From NCBI RefSeq assembly GCF_904846285.1, contig NZ_CAJHAD010000019.1, positions 1-64,000 of the forward strand: a stretch of DNA of 64,000 nucleotides, in the 5' to 3' direction. Position numbers and translations under genes: made by a program. The first letter of the stretch is position 1, and each line of letters starts with the position of its first letter. The notes under the pieces were generated by a model. That model was not told the origin of the DNA. It did not search any database and saw only the letters and a list, made by a program, of their open reading frames with translations. Origin of the DNA: Psychrobacter immobilis (GTDB lineage: Bacteria > Pseudomonadota > Gammaproteobacteria > Pseudomonadales > Moraxellaceae). Below, one piece after another: positions 45,728 through 55,786 of the stretch.

Positions 45728-48700
45728 TATTTATCCATTTTTATCATTATTTTAAGATTATTAATTTAAAAATCATAAAGCGCTAGGGCTACCAAACATC
45801 TCATCCAACGCTTTGACCAGCTCAAACGGTATTTGCCACTGAATCCGCCCATAATTCTGTGCACCTTGTGAGTCAATACCACGCAAGAATACATACTCTA
45901 CTGCGCCTAAATACTGTGTTTCATTACCGACGTAATCATTTAAACGCAGACGTAAAAACCGATGCAAAGCCACTTGATAAATGGCGGCTTGTAACCAGTA
46001 GCCTGCTTTATTCATAGCCGCGCTTAGACTTTCATTATTATAATTACTTAGGCTATTACCTAAATAGTTACTTTTATAATCAACCACATAGTACTTGCCA
46101 GCGTACTCATAAACGAGGTCAATCTCACCGCGTAAGTACCGATAAATATGATTAGCATACTGCGGAGTGAGCTCAATATGCTTCTCCGGCTCATCAGGTA
46201 AATATTGCGCAAAGATGCGGTTGATACCTTCAGGGGTGAAGTCTTCTGACAATCCCATGTTAAAGCCAAGCTCAGCGATACGGTTTTTAGGCGCTATTGC
46301 TTGTAAAGGCTGTCCAGAGGCCAGTAATGGAGCAGCCAATACATCAGCTACCCAAGCCATTAGCTCTTCATGAGCAACACCTATCTGACTTGTCTCAGTC
46401 AAATCCATATTGTCGGTATCAGGCTCGACAGGCAATGTCTTGCCTTGTTGTAATCGCTGCTGAGCGCTAGCGCTGGCATAACTGATTGGTAGCTGATACT
46501 GACGAATACTTTGATCAATAATAACGGACCATTTACTATTATCCGTAAAGTCTATCTTTTCAAAAACCTCATGCAAAAATGTACCGGCATTCGCCCCCTT
46601 CACAAAGCGGAAGCGAATGTCATCACTGGATATTAGATTGCTCTCATTACCGTTTAATGAGACCGTTTTACGCTCACCATCACTTTGAGACACCCGAGAA
46701 TCAGAAGCTAGATGAATACTATCGGTTAGGTCTAAGTCATCTTCTATCGCATCATCAAATATCGCCAACGCTTGACTCTTTTCGCCAAGCTGACGCGATA
46801 GTGCGGTAAAGCTGGTCTTAGCCCAGCCTTTGAACGAGTTTAGTTGTATCTGGGCATAAGCGCTTTGGTAATCGATGCGTCGCGCTGTATCGGTAATCGA
46901 TATAGATTCAGCAACGTCAGATTTTTTGGCAGTCTTGCTTATATCGGTCAGCGTTTTAGCAATAGGCTCAATAGCGGCGTATTCTAGCCAGCCCACATAA
47001 GGTTGTAGTCTATCCGGTAATACAAACTTATGATCGGCACAACTTAACCATTGTAGGCTTGGCTTACGCTCGGCATCGGTTTTGTTATAGCTATCTTTCA
47101 ACACCATATATAACTGTTCACTGGCACGTGTAAAAGCAACGTAAGCCAGTCGTCTGAGTTCTTCATAGTTTTCCGTCGTTTCAAACTGGGCGTAATAATC
47201 GGTTGGTTTTTCGCCTTTAGCAGATTTACTATAGCGCTTGCCCTTACAGGCAGACAGGCGGCGTTCTGTCTTATTTTCTTCTGCTTCATGGTCATATAAA
47301 AACAAATTATGATTACTACGACCGCCCGCTTTAGGGCTAGCGCTATCCATACCGACAACATAGACAATCGGGAACTCAAGGCCTTTAGATTTATGAATGG
47401 TCATAAGCTGCACACCTGACTCTGTCGGTAGTGGCTGCTGCTGCGCCCATTCTGGCGTACGGCTACTATTGATGTTTTTCTTATACCAAACGAGCAGCTC
47501 ATGCTCACCGATATGCATAGCATGCTGTGCTAAGATGTCGAGCAAATGCCGCAAGTCCATCAAGTAGCGAGCACCGTCTTCTAAGTCAGCAAGCCCCACC
47601 CACACATTTTGGCTCTTTGCTTGTCTATCGGATGACAAGCTATTTGCGCTAACCATAGGGTTACGAGCAAACAAATAATGCAATGCCGATAAAATACCAT
47701 TGTGCTGCCAATGGGAAGCCGCCGTCTTTAAATATAACTGGAAGTCTTGATAGCGTTGTTTTAATTCTGCTTGCTCGGTATCTATTTTTCTGTCCGTTTG
47801 CTCAATATGAGTATGAGCATCGCTTTCACTGCTTTCGTTCCTTTCATCGTCATCGAGCATCAACGCTTGTACGTCATTGAGACTCATCTGATAAAAGTTA
47901 CTGGTCAATACGCGGTTAATGATGTCACGGCGATGCGGGCGCAGCATGGCTTCTAACAAGGCGGCTAAGTCAGTAGAGATAGGCGTATCAAAGACATTTT
48001 TTTCAGCGGTTTCTAGCGTTGGGACACCAAGCTTGCTGAGCATGTCTTCAACCTGCTTTAGCTCATGCTTACGGCGACCCAGAACACCAATATCACTTGG
48101 CTTAATAGCTCGCCCTTCTATCGTTTGCCCACTTGCCAGCAACGCCGCGATATGCAGCGCGGTAAGCTCAAATGCATTATACTTGGCTTGTTTGTCATAA
48201 GGCAGATGAATCACACTAACAGGGCTATTAGATAAGATATCAGTATTTTCCGCTTGCACCTTTACCTGCCCTTCTATAGGCGTTTGCCATGAAAGTCGGG
48301 AGTTCGTGTTAGCGGCGGTTATATGCTGGTAGTAGATACTCTTACCCAACTGCGCCAATTGACTGGCGTTATCAAAGCTTGCATCTGGCAATTCTGAAGT
48401 CGGTCTGCCAAACCAGTGGTTCAAGGCAGTAATCAAGCGCTCATTAGAGCGGCGATTGACATCAAGCGTCATAATCCTGTCTTTGGCAAACATGGACTTC
48501 ATCGCATTATAGTTGGCAACATCACCACCACGAAACCCGTAAATCGCTTGTTTTGGATCACCAACGAGCAATAGGAAGCCGCGATTGTTGCTCTGGCTCA
48601 CACTATCATTACTTTTAGAAAGATAAATACGCTCAATCATGCGCGCCTGCTCACCATTGATATCTTGTGACTCATCAATCAACGCCACCGGATAATGATG

Positions 48701-51700
48701 GCGAATATAACGTGCCAGCCGCGCGCCTTGCTTACCTGACAATGCTTGGTTTAAGCGTACCATTTGCAGAGCAAAAGTAGTCTCACGACGCGCTTCTAAT
48801 ATCGATGGCAGTTTTTGGCGCACTTTGAGGGCGATGTCGCGGTTAAGGTTTTCAACCAATGCATTTAAATAGAGCTTAATTTGTTCGCTATAATTGCGTA
48901 ATGCGGCTAATAACTGGATACCTTTAAAATTAGCAAGGATTTGTCGCTGTTCATCAAATTTCTTTTTAAAAAGGTTCCCACCTTCTTCTTCACTAACAAA
49001 AACATCGGACACTAAACCATAAAAACTTTCAGAATCAGCATCTAAATGCGCAAAAAAAGCAGCTTCGTATTGAGAAACTAATCTCTGAATAGTAACAATA
49101 GAGTAGATGGTTTTACCGAATATACCGCCTTTTTTTAGCCCTTTTTCAATACCGAACTCTATATCAAAATATGGCTGCAACTCTGTTAAATCACAATTTT
49201 TAAATTCAGCTAATGCCTGCTGATAACCAGTAAAGTCTATCTCCTCACCCATATCAACATTCTCGATAGGCGTTGAAATAAATTGCATGGATTTTTGCGC
49301 GACGCCAATATGATCAGCAGGCGCAGTCAAACGATTGGTATGCTGCAGTAATTGATAAATCTCGTGCTTTTGGTTAAACAGATAGCTGTGATGTGCGCGT
49401 ACGGCATCATGAATGATGCTTTCTATCACTATTTGTTCTTGGTCGCTTATCTGTACGCCTTGTTGATACCCAGTTTCGGCACTATATTCAGACAGCCATT
49501 TTTGTGACAAGCTATCCAAGGTACCAACAAACAGTTTATCTAATGTCGTTAGTACCAATGCACAGCGCCTCATAGCATCTGCTAATGGATAATCTTCAGT
49601 ATGATCTAATAAATATGTCAGCAGGTGGCTATTGATAGAATCTGCCATCAAATCGGCGTTACCAGATAGCTTAGCCTTTCCTTCTAACCATTCTTTACGT
49701 GCCTGACGTTGCTCTGCACTTACCTTGTTATCTGATGTAAGTGCTTCATTATTTGATTGTTTATCGTTAGGACTGTCTTTATCAGTATTTCTATTATTAG
49801 TCCTGTCGTTGTTAGCTACAAGCTGCGGGTAAAGAATAGAATGCGTGCTTGGGTTGGCTTGGACGTTATTGAGCCATTGTAATAATTGATAAAAATCAAC
49901 CAAGCGGTCATGGATACGTTGGCGCATCTCCGCAGCAGCGGCGCGAGTAAAAGTGGTGGCAATAATATGCTCAGGCGCACGTTTTGCTTCGATAAGCAGC
50001 CGCAAAACAATACCCGTCAAAGTCCACGTCTTACCCGTACCCGCTGAGGCTTCTATCAAATACTTGCCGTTTAACTTGATACGAATCGCAGGTGGCTCTT
50101 CTGGCTTATCAGCTACGTTATTAACGATATCTTCAGGTGAAATATGGCTATAGCTATAGTCATGACCGACATTATCTAAGCCATTAGCAGTATTGATAGC
50201 GTTGTTATATTGATCCATAAAAATCACTTGTTCAAAGTCGTACGATTAACATCATTATTATTCATTAGTCATTAGTCATTAAACGCTTAGCACTAAACGC
50301 CTTTATAAGGCTATTAGCGCTTCGTCCATTGCCGCAAATAAAGGCGCTGATAAGGCTGGCAGAGCGTCTTTTAACTTGGCAAAAACATCTTGTTTATAAA
50401 GGATATATTGCCATAGCTCATGCTGTGAGCAAGTGTCATAGATAACATCGCTGTTAAAGCTCGGCCATAACCAACTTTCAAAGTCACTACGCTTCGGCTG
50501 ATAATCGCTATCTTTTGCTTTGGCTTCATTGAGCTTATCAAGATAAGAAAGCGCATGAACAGGCAGCACCGTCATCGGTATCTTGCCAGCCATATGTGCA
50601 AACCTTATCCATTTAAGCAATTCTGCCAAAGCTGTATCATAAGCAATAGGCGCAAGCTCAAAAGTGGTTTTACCTTTAAACTTTTTATACTCATCGCTAC
50701 CTTTATTAAAGCGCCAAATACTCCTACCGTCACCAGCAGCAACTTGCGCGTCAGTGGTATGGCGCGCAACCTGCCAATAAACATGCGCCAACCAAAAATG
50801 CAGTAAATATTGCGTACGTGCGCTATTAGGCCGAATATTTAACCACAGCTCAGGTGAAGATGACTGGTTTTGTGATTTATCAAGGCTAGAATTATGATTA
50901 TGATTGGCAACGGGCACCATACCTTTGATCTGTAATTTGCCTTGTGGATTTATATCTGGGGTCACAACCGTGGTCATGGTCTCCGCACAAGGGCTTAGTA
51001 AGACTCTACTATTACTAGCACTACCATGAGCCTCTATCCCTAATGACGATAGCTGATCAGCAAACTCTTGGTATTGCTGTTGCAGTTTAAGCTGCTGATA
51101 CCGCAGCGTAGATTGACGCGCCACGCCAGCTGGCATGACTGGGTCGTATAGTAGTTTGCTGATAGGTTTTTTAGTCTGGCTACTAATACTTGCTTTATCA
51201 TTTACCTCATCAGTAACGATATCGCTCTCTTTATTTAATTCATCAAGCAGCTGCGTATTCACAGCATAAGCGCTTAGACCTGATAATGACAAAGGCTCTT
51301 GGTGCGCCATTTCATCTTCAGGTAAGACCACGTGTACCTGCTGCTCGCGTAAAAACTGCTTGGCAGGATGACGCACTTGGTAGTATAGCGACTGCATATC
51401 GACTTGGTTAATCTCAAACCGCTCTTCTATACCCGCTACCACAGCATGGGACGAAGCGCTATTTAAAACAATACGTTGAGCAATATTTCTATAATCCTCG
51501 CTGCTAGGTAGATTAACCTTAATGGCTGGCAAGCTGGCGTCATCGTGAGTATGCAAGCGCTCAAACACCTCATGCCATACTTTGGCTGGGGCGTTGGTAC
51601 TTTGTTGGTACAGCTTTTCTTTTTGCATAGCACGCGCCAGCAAGTCCATCAATGCTTGGCCATCCTCTTCGCTAGCTGTTAGGTTATCTGAGCCAACGGC

Positions 51701-53361
51701 ATCACCCGCTGATTGCACAAATACCTCTTCGGCAAAAGGCAACGCGGGATGACGGGTCACTAACCACTGTTCAATCAGCTTGGGCAGATAACGCTGCACT
51801 TGCGCTGCCAAAGCCGATTGCTCATCACCATTAGCAGTCGTTAAAGATTTGCTCTTAAGCTGCTCAGTTTTTAACGGATCCCACTGCCATTGCACTTCAC
51901 CTTGTAAAAACTGCAATAACTCACTCACCGGATTGGCAGGCAAGTGCTCATGAGCATCGGTCAAGCGCTGACCATTATAAAAAATCCAGCAGGCATTGCG
52001 CGCACACAATAATGCATCCAAAAACGCCCCATTGTCATCATCTTCGCTAAACCTATCACCGCGGCGTGCCAGCCCAGACTTCATCAAATCATAACGATTG
52101 TCGCGGTCACGATTGGGGAACTCAGCCAAATCCATATTGAGCATCACCACCAAGCCAAACGGTACGTTGCGCAATGCGCCAAAACGCCCAAAGGTAATCA
52201 CCCCTGTCGGCTCGGCACTAACCTGTTGGCTCTCTAGCTCGTCTTCGATACTATCGAGCATAAAGCTCAGTTTTAATGGCAGATTGCTGACTTGTGATAA
52301 TTTTAATTCTACTTGGCTAGCTTCGAGTTGTAATGAGATTGATAGATTCTCTGGCGTTTCGTTGTCGACTGTCGTATGCGGCCGATTGTCGTTTTCGCTA
52401 TGGTAGTGCTGATAATGACGGTTGGCACGTAAACTGCTCTTAAAGCCATTCATGGCATTAAAGATGGCGCGCATGGGACGGGTTTGATCAAGGGCGCCAA
52501 AATACGGATGGATGATATGGTTCTCAATATTATTGAGCCATTTTTCGGCATTATAACGGGCTTCAAACTCGTAACGGCAAAGATGCAAGCCATTATAGAC
52601 ACGGCATAAGGCTTCAATAATCGCCGCATCCGCCAAACTAATCGCTGACATAGGCACGGTTTTTTCCGCTAAAGCATTGTCTTGCCAGTTATCAGGATAT
52701 AGGCAATCACTAATCTGCGCCTCGGGCATGACCAAACCTAGTGCCACTTTATCTAGTGCATGAGCAAAGCTAAACCGATAATCATAGTCGTCTACATCAA
52801 GGGTTTGCTGCAAATGCGCCTCATCAAAACCGCGTACAAATCCTGCTTGCTCTAATAAGTCACAGGCGCGACTCATCTGCTCATGCGTCAAGCCGAGACT
52901 TTCATATAACGGCGGCAGCATCAACCAATCAAAAACTGCAGCCGCTTCAAAGCGAGCGCTCTCGCTCCCTAATAGGCCATAAAAACCCCGTATCGCTTCC
53001 CATAACTGGCGAATCGACTTATCGACTACACCGGTGACTTTAGCCGGTAGCGTCAGACCATCTTGCCCTTCGCCATTAACAAATACCGAATTAATCAATT
53101 CATGATGACGATCGACATCAGGGAGTAATACCACGACATCAGACAGATGACGCGTGCTACTATCTTCGTTCGGCTCATTTAACCAACGTCCAATCATACC
53201 GCGTAACACTTCAAGCTGACGCTGTAAATTATGGCAAGAATGAATGCTTAGGCTATTATCATATTGCGATAATTGCCATTGGCGCGGCTGATCATAGCGC
53301 TTGCCTTTTAAGCTATCATCGCTATACCATGAGTTAGAATTATTATATCTGCTTAGGCTAT
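44169..53361 (-). repeat. five copies of the 11-mer AATAGCCTAAG within recBCD
   Basis: On the coding strand of recC, recB and recD the sequence AATAGCCTAAG occurs at 44169-44179 and 45147-45157 (recD), 46047-46057 (recB), 53247-53257 and 53351-53361 (recC). All read Asn/Asp-Asn-Ser-Leu-Ser in the same frame. The copies at 44169 and 46047 agree over 20 bases. By eye I do not find the 11-mer elsewhere in the window. Confidence 0.8.
45773..50218 (-). CDS. recB: exonuclease V beta subunit, RecB helicase-nuclease
   Basis: The 3'-5' helicase and nuclease subunit of RecBCD. It has 1,481 residues, against about 1,180 in E. coli. The SF1A helicase has Walker A LIEASAGTGKTWTLTGIVLR near 57, DESQDINGEQARMIERIY (motif II region), LLLVGDPKQAIYGFRGGD and LMTIHKSKGLEFPIVYVVGM. 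The C-terminal nuclease shows GEIDLVYEYAGKYYVVDYKS with the metal-binding Asp residues and Lys near 1363-1383. Asn/Asp-rich inserts (for example near 145-175) account for the extra length. The ATG at MDQYNNAI is preferred to a GTG three codons upstream. Confidence 0.96.
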   Translation of the reverse strand: MDQYNNAINTANGLDNVGHDYSYSHISPEDIVNNVADKPEEPPAIRIKLNGKYLIEASAGTGKTWTLTGIVLRLLIEAKRAPEHIIATTFTRAAAAEMRQRIHDRLVDFYQLLQWLNNVQANPSTHSILYPQLVANNDRTNNRNTDKDSPNDKQSNNEALTSDNKVSAEQRQARKEWLEGKAKLSGNADLMADSINSHLLTYLLDHTEDYPLADAMRRCALVLTTLDKLFVGTLDSLSQKWLSEYSAETGYQQGVQISDQEQIVIESIIHDAVRAHHSYLFNQKHEIYQLLQHTNRLTAPADHIGVAQKSMQFISTPIENVDMGEEIDFTGYQQALAEFKNCDLTELQPYFDIEFGIEKGLKKGGIFGKTIYSIVTIQRLVSQYEAAFFAHLDADSESFYGLVSDVFVSEEEGGNLFKKKFDEQRQILANFKGIQLLAALRNYSEQIKLYLNALVENLNRDIALKVRQKLPSILEARRETTFALQMVRLNQALSGKQGARLARYIRHHYPVALIDESQDINGEQARMIERIYLSKSNDSVSQSNNRGFLLLVGDPKQAIYGFRGGDVANYNAMKSMFAKDRIMTLDVNRRSNERLITALNHWFGRPTSELPDASFDNASQLAQLGKSIYYQHITAANTNSRLSWQTPIEGQVKVQAENTDILSNSPVSVIHLPYDKQAKYNAFELTALHIAALLASGQTIEGRAIKPSDIGVLGRRKHELKQVEDMLSKLGVPTLETAEKNVFDTPISTDLAALLEAMLRPHRRDIINRVLTSNFYQMSLNDVQALMLDDDERNESSESDAHTHIEQTDRKIDTEQAELKQRYQDFQLYLKTAASHWQHNGILSALHYLFARNPMVSANSLSSDRQAKSQNVWVGLADLEDGARYLMDLRHLLDILAQHAMHIGEHELLVWYKKNINSSRTPEWAQQQPLPTESGVQLMTIHKSKGLEFPIVYVVGMDSASPKAGGRSNHNLFLYDHEAEENKTERRLSACKGKRYSKSAKGEKPTDYYAQFETTENYEELRRLAYVAFTRASEQLYMVLKDSYNKTDAERKPSLQWLSCADHKFVLPDRLQPYVGWLEYAAIEPIAKTLTDISKTAKKSDVAESISITDTARRIDYQSAYAQIQLNSFKGWAKTSFTALSRQLGEKSQALAIFDDAIEDDLDLTDSIHLASDSRVSQSDGERKTVSLNGNESNLISSDDIRFRFVKGANAGTFLHEVFEKIDFTDNSKWSVIIDQSIRQYQLPISYASASAQQRLQQGKTLPVEPDTDNMDLTETSQIGVAHEELMAWVADVLAAPLLASGQPLQAIAPKNRIAELGFNMGLSEDFTPEGINRIFAQYLPDEPEKHIELTPQYANHIYRYLRGEIDLVYEYAGKYYVVDYKSNYLGNSLSNYNNESLSAAMNKAGYWLQAAIYQVALHRFLRLRLNDYVGNETQYLGAVEYVFLRGIDSQGAQNYGRIQWQIPFELVKALDEMFGSPSAL

Positions 53362-54667
53362 TATTATCACTAGTCTCTTCATTGCTCGAAGTGCTATTAG
53401 TATTGGTATTTGAATCATTCTGCATTTGCTTGCTCAGCGCAGCACTTAAACGCCCAGCAGTCGTTTGCTGCGTTGCGCTTTCATCCAGCATAAGGACATC
53501 TTGTTGCAGGTGCGCGAGTAGACTGAGCGGACGCTCGGCTTGTGCGTCAGTTTTAGGCTGATAGCCGACATCAAACTTATCTTGCCAATCAAGCTTAAAA
53601 CCTTTTTTGTCTTCATTACCCGATAGGCTTGCCAGCATGGCAAAAGTCTCACGCGACTGCTTACCCAAACGTGACAATAGCGTGTGCCCATAATCTCGTA
53701 GAAACACGCTTTCAGGGTTAATCACTTGCTGACGCTGTAGCCACTGTTTATCAACGATATCTGCCCAAAACAGTTGCGACGGATTGTAATGTAATAAAGT
53801 GATATCCATGTAAGTGGATAAGCGCTGTAAGAAATTCAGCTCGTTCTGTGGCAATTGTTGAATGGTAAAAATATGCAGCTGGGTTGGCAGTATCGTTTGT
53901 ATATCTACCCCACTATCAGCCTTATCTTGCGCCATGATTTGCCAAAAGCGCGTCTCAATAGAGGCGCGATGCTCATACACCGAAGCAAACAATAACCGCC
54001 ATAAGTGCCGCTGAGCGACTTCAAGCTCGGTATAATGCGCAACTAGCCATTCAGGCGTGCTACCAGCATACTTGTCAAACTCCATGGTTAGCTTGTCTTT
54101 TTCAGCGACCAGTAGCTCGACATCAACCGCTTTATTATCAGACCATAAGGTCAGCCAGTCCTCACGGTGGGTCAAATAACGGCTAAATACCCGTGAAAAA
54201 TCTGTCGCCAGCGACCATAGACGCACATCTTGCTGACTACGATCGGCCTCTTCATCGAGTAACGCCGATAGCAGCGGATACAAAGGATGCTTATCATCGG
54301 CCATAATCTGCGCTTGATAATAGGTAAAGTAACCAAACAGCCGCCATTGCATCACAGCCCCAGTTAATACCGCAACCTCAGGCACCGTCACAATCTCTTG
54401 CTCGCGCTGATTGGCCTCAAGCCAGACATTGTGCTCAGCCAAGACCTTTTGCATCAAGGTCCACTGATACTGACCCCAAAACTTGGTGGTCACCAAGGTA
54501 CTGATACCCGCTTGACTGGCAATCGATTTGTCCAGCCAATCGCCCAATACCATCGATGGCACAATGACAATAAACTCTTCAAAGATAGGCAAGTTTTTAG
54601 ACTGATAAGCAGTCAGTAATTGCTCAACTAAGTGTTCGGTACGGTGCGACTGAATAATGGTAAACAT
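50303..54667 (-). CDS. recC: exonuclease V gamma subunit, RecC
   Basis: The Chi-recognising scaffold of RecBCD. It has 1,454 residues, against about 1,122 in E. coli. It starts MFTIIQSHRTEHLVEQLLTA, typical of RecC, and contains FEEFIVIVPSMVLGDWLDKS, LHIFTIQQLPQNELNFLQRL, VTFGRFGALRNVPFGLV-type helicase-like segments with LNMDLAEFPNRDRDNRYDLM, and the inactive nuclease-like C-terminal part. A Ser/Asn-rich insert of about 60 residues near 410-475 holds two NSLS copies. It is the first gene of the operon; recB starts 85 bp after it ends. Confidence 0.94.
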   Translation of the reverse strand: MFTIIQSHRTEHLVEQLLTAYQSKNLPIFEEFIVIVPSMVLGDWLDKSIASQAGISTLVTTKFWGQYQWTLMQKVLAEHNVWLEANQREQEIVTVPEVAVLTGAVMQWRLFGYFTYYQAQIMADDKHPLYPLLSALLDEEADRSQQDVRLWSLATDFSRVFSRYLTHREDWLTLWSDNKAVDVELLVAEKDKLTMEFDKYAGSTPEWLVAHYTELEVAQRHLWRLLFASVYEHRASIETRFWQIMAQDKADSGVDIQTILPTQLHIFTIQQLPQNELNFLQRLSTYMDITLLHYNPSQLFWADIVDKQWLQRQQVINPESVFLRDYGHTLLSRLGKQSRETFAMLASLSGNEDKKGFKLDWQDKFDVGYQPKTDAQAERPLSLLAHLQQDVLMLDESATQQTTAGRLSAALSKQMQNDSNTNTNSTSSNEETSDNNSLSRYNNSNSWYSDDSLKGKRYDQPRQWQLSQYDNSLSIHSCHNLQRQLEVLRGMIGRWLNEPNEDSSTRHLSDVVVLLPDVDRHHELINSVFVNGEGQDGLTLPAKVTGVVDKSIRQLWEAIRGFYGLLGSESARFEAAAVFDWLMLPPLYESLGLTHEQMSRACDLLEQAGFVRGFDEAHLQQTLDVDDYDYRFSFAHALDKVALGLVMPEAQISDCLYPDNWQDNALAEKTVPMSAISLADAAIIEALCRVYNGLHLCRYEFEARYNAEKWLNNIENHIIHPYFGALDQTRPMRAIFNAMNGFKSSLRANRHYQHYHSENDNRPHTTVDNETPENLSISLQLEASQVELKLSQVSNLPLKLSFMLDSIEDELESQQVSAEPTGVITFGRFGALRNVPFGLVVMLNMDLAEFPNRDRDNRYDLMKSGLARRGDRFSEDDDNGAFLDALLCARNACWIFYNGQRLTDAHEHLPANPVSELLQFLQGEVQWQWDPLKTEQLKSKSLTTANGDEQSALAAQVQRYLPKLIEQWLVTRHPALPFAEEVFVQSAGDAVGSDNLTASEEDGQALMDLLARAMQKEKLYQQSTNAPAKVWHEVFERLHTHDDASLPAIKVNLPSSEDYRNIAQRIVLNSASSHAVVAGIEERFEINQVDMQSLYYQVRHPAKQFLREQQVHVVLPEDEMAHQEPLSLSGLSAYAVNTQLLDELNKESDIVTDEVNDKASISSQTKKPISKLLYDPVMPAGVARQSTLRYQQLKLQQQYQEFADQLSSLGIEAHGSASNSRVLLSPCAETMTTVVTPDINPQGKLQIKGMVPVANHNHNSSLDKSQNQSSSPELWLNIRPNSARTQYLLHFWLAHVYWQVARHTTDAQVAAGDGRSIWRFNKGSDEYKKFKGKTTFELAPIAYDTALAELLKWIRFAHMAGKIPMTVLPVHALSYLDKLNEAKAKDSDYQPKRSDFESWLWPSFNSDVIYDTCSQHELWQYILYKQDVFAKLKDALPALSAPLFAAMDEALIAL

Positions 54668-54861
54668 AAAGGATAGTCTGATTGAGTTGATAAGGTGAAT
54701 GCTAAGAGGAAAACTTATACCCTCAGAACGCTATTTTGAACTGACTATAGATTCTTAATGCATATTGATAGTTATTAAGAAACACACTAAAGGATACTCA
54801 CCAATCCATGTTTCGCAGTCGTTACTACTCTATATTTCTGCTAGCATAATGACCGTAATTC

Positions 54862-54893
54862 AATACTAAACATCTTAAATACTAAGCATCTTA
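54862..54893. repeat. two tandem 16-bp units
   Basis: AATACTAAACATCTTA is followed immediately by AATACTAAGCATCTTA (one mismatch). It lies in the 511-bp gene-free space between recC and the next gene (54668-55178), which otherwise contains only the divergent promoter regions. Confidence 0.75.
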
Positions 54894-55178
54894 AAATAAT
54901 GCTAACAGCTAACGATGACTGCCTCATTACTTATAAGCTTGAGAGATTATAAAAAAAAGCAAATATGAGTGTGCCATTGATACTGGCTATTTACCAGTTT
55001 ATTCACTGCGCTAGCATGACGTCACGACAGTCAGTGTCGCGCTGTTATACCGCTTATCGTTGCTGAAAGATTATTGAGCTGTAAAACAAGATAGTGTTAT
55101 TTTCATTATGTCGCAGTTTGCCATTGTTGCTACTTAAGCGTTCAATCATTTTCTATATTAACGAGATATTATAATACT

Positions 55179-55721
55179 ATGCCTTTGCGTCCCATTGATG
55201 CCATCTTCGTTCATCCTAAACGGCGATTATATGTTGTATATTATCGCGGTGAGCTGTGGGCACTGCCACGCATGAAAATTGATGATAGGTCGTGGCAAAA
55301 TAGGCAGCCCTATACCGATGATAGTACCTCGCTTTATCTAAGCATTCATCAAGCCATCAGTGACCCCGTGCTCGCGCAAAAACTACGTACTTTGAACTTG
55401 CCAGCGGCAGTTCGCGGCAGCACGTTACCACGCTTTGAGGCCTGGTGGGAGACAAATGGTTTTAAGTGGCTAAAAGATAAGCTTGCGACAGGTGAATCAC
55501 CATTAGCCGCTCACCAAACGGGAGCGCCTAAAATAGCGGAAACAAAAGCGATTGACAAGCAGACGGCTTCCCCTTCAAACTACCAACCTGCGCCATTAAA
55601 TAACGATAGCAGCATTAAGCAAAAAAGTAGCGAGCAACCAACAGCGGCTGTAGAAGTAACAGATATTTTTGCTGATATGTTGGCAGATTTGGCAGACGAA
55701 GTGTTAAATCAACACGAGTAA
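55179..55721 (+). CDS. hypothetical protein
   Basis: A 180-residue protein of unknown function. The first 105 residues look folded (DAIFVHPKRRLYVVYYRGEL, then WALPRMKIDDRSW and LPRFEAWWETNGFKWLKDKL); residues 106-160 are a disordered Ala/Ser/Pro/Asn-rich linker; the end, VTDIFADMLADLADEVLNQ, is a predicted amphipathic helix that could bind a partner. There is no signal peptide or membrane segment. It is followed after 65 bp by a membrane-anchored protein and probably shares its transcript. Confidence 0.65.
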   Translation: MPLRPIDAIFVHPKRRLYVVYYRGELWALPRMKIDDRSWQNRQPYTDDSTSLYLSIHQAISDPVLAQKLRTLNLPAAVRGSTLPRFEAWWETNGFKWLKDKLATGESPLAAHQTGAPKIAETKAIDKQTASPSNYQPAPLNNDSSIKQKSSEQPTAAVEVTDIFADMLADLADEVLNQHE

Positions 55722-55786
55722 ATCTGCTACCATTTATCCTCTATACAAATCATTGATGACATTAACCAAGAAAAGAACGATAGCCT

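Noticed and set aside
55010..55050. Palindromic TGACGTCA as a regulator site
   Set aside because: A single 8-base palindrome in a long gap has no supporting half-sites or promoter position.
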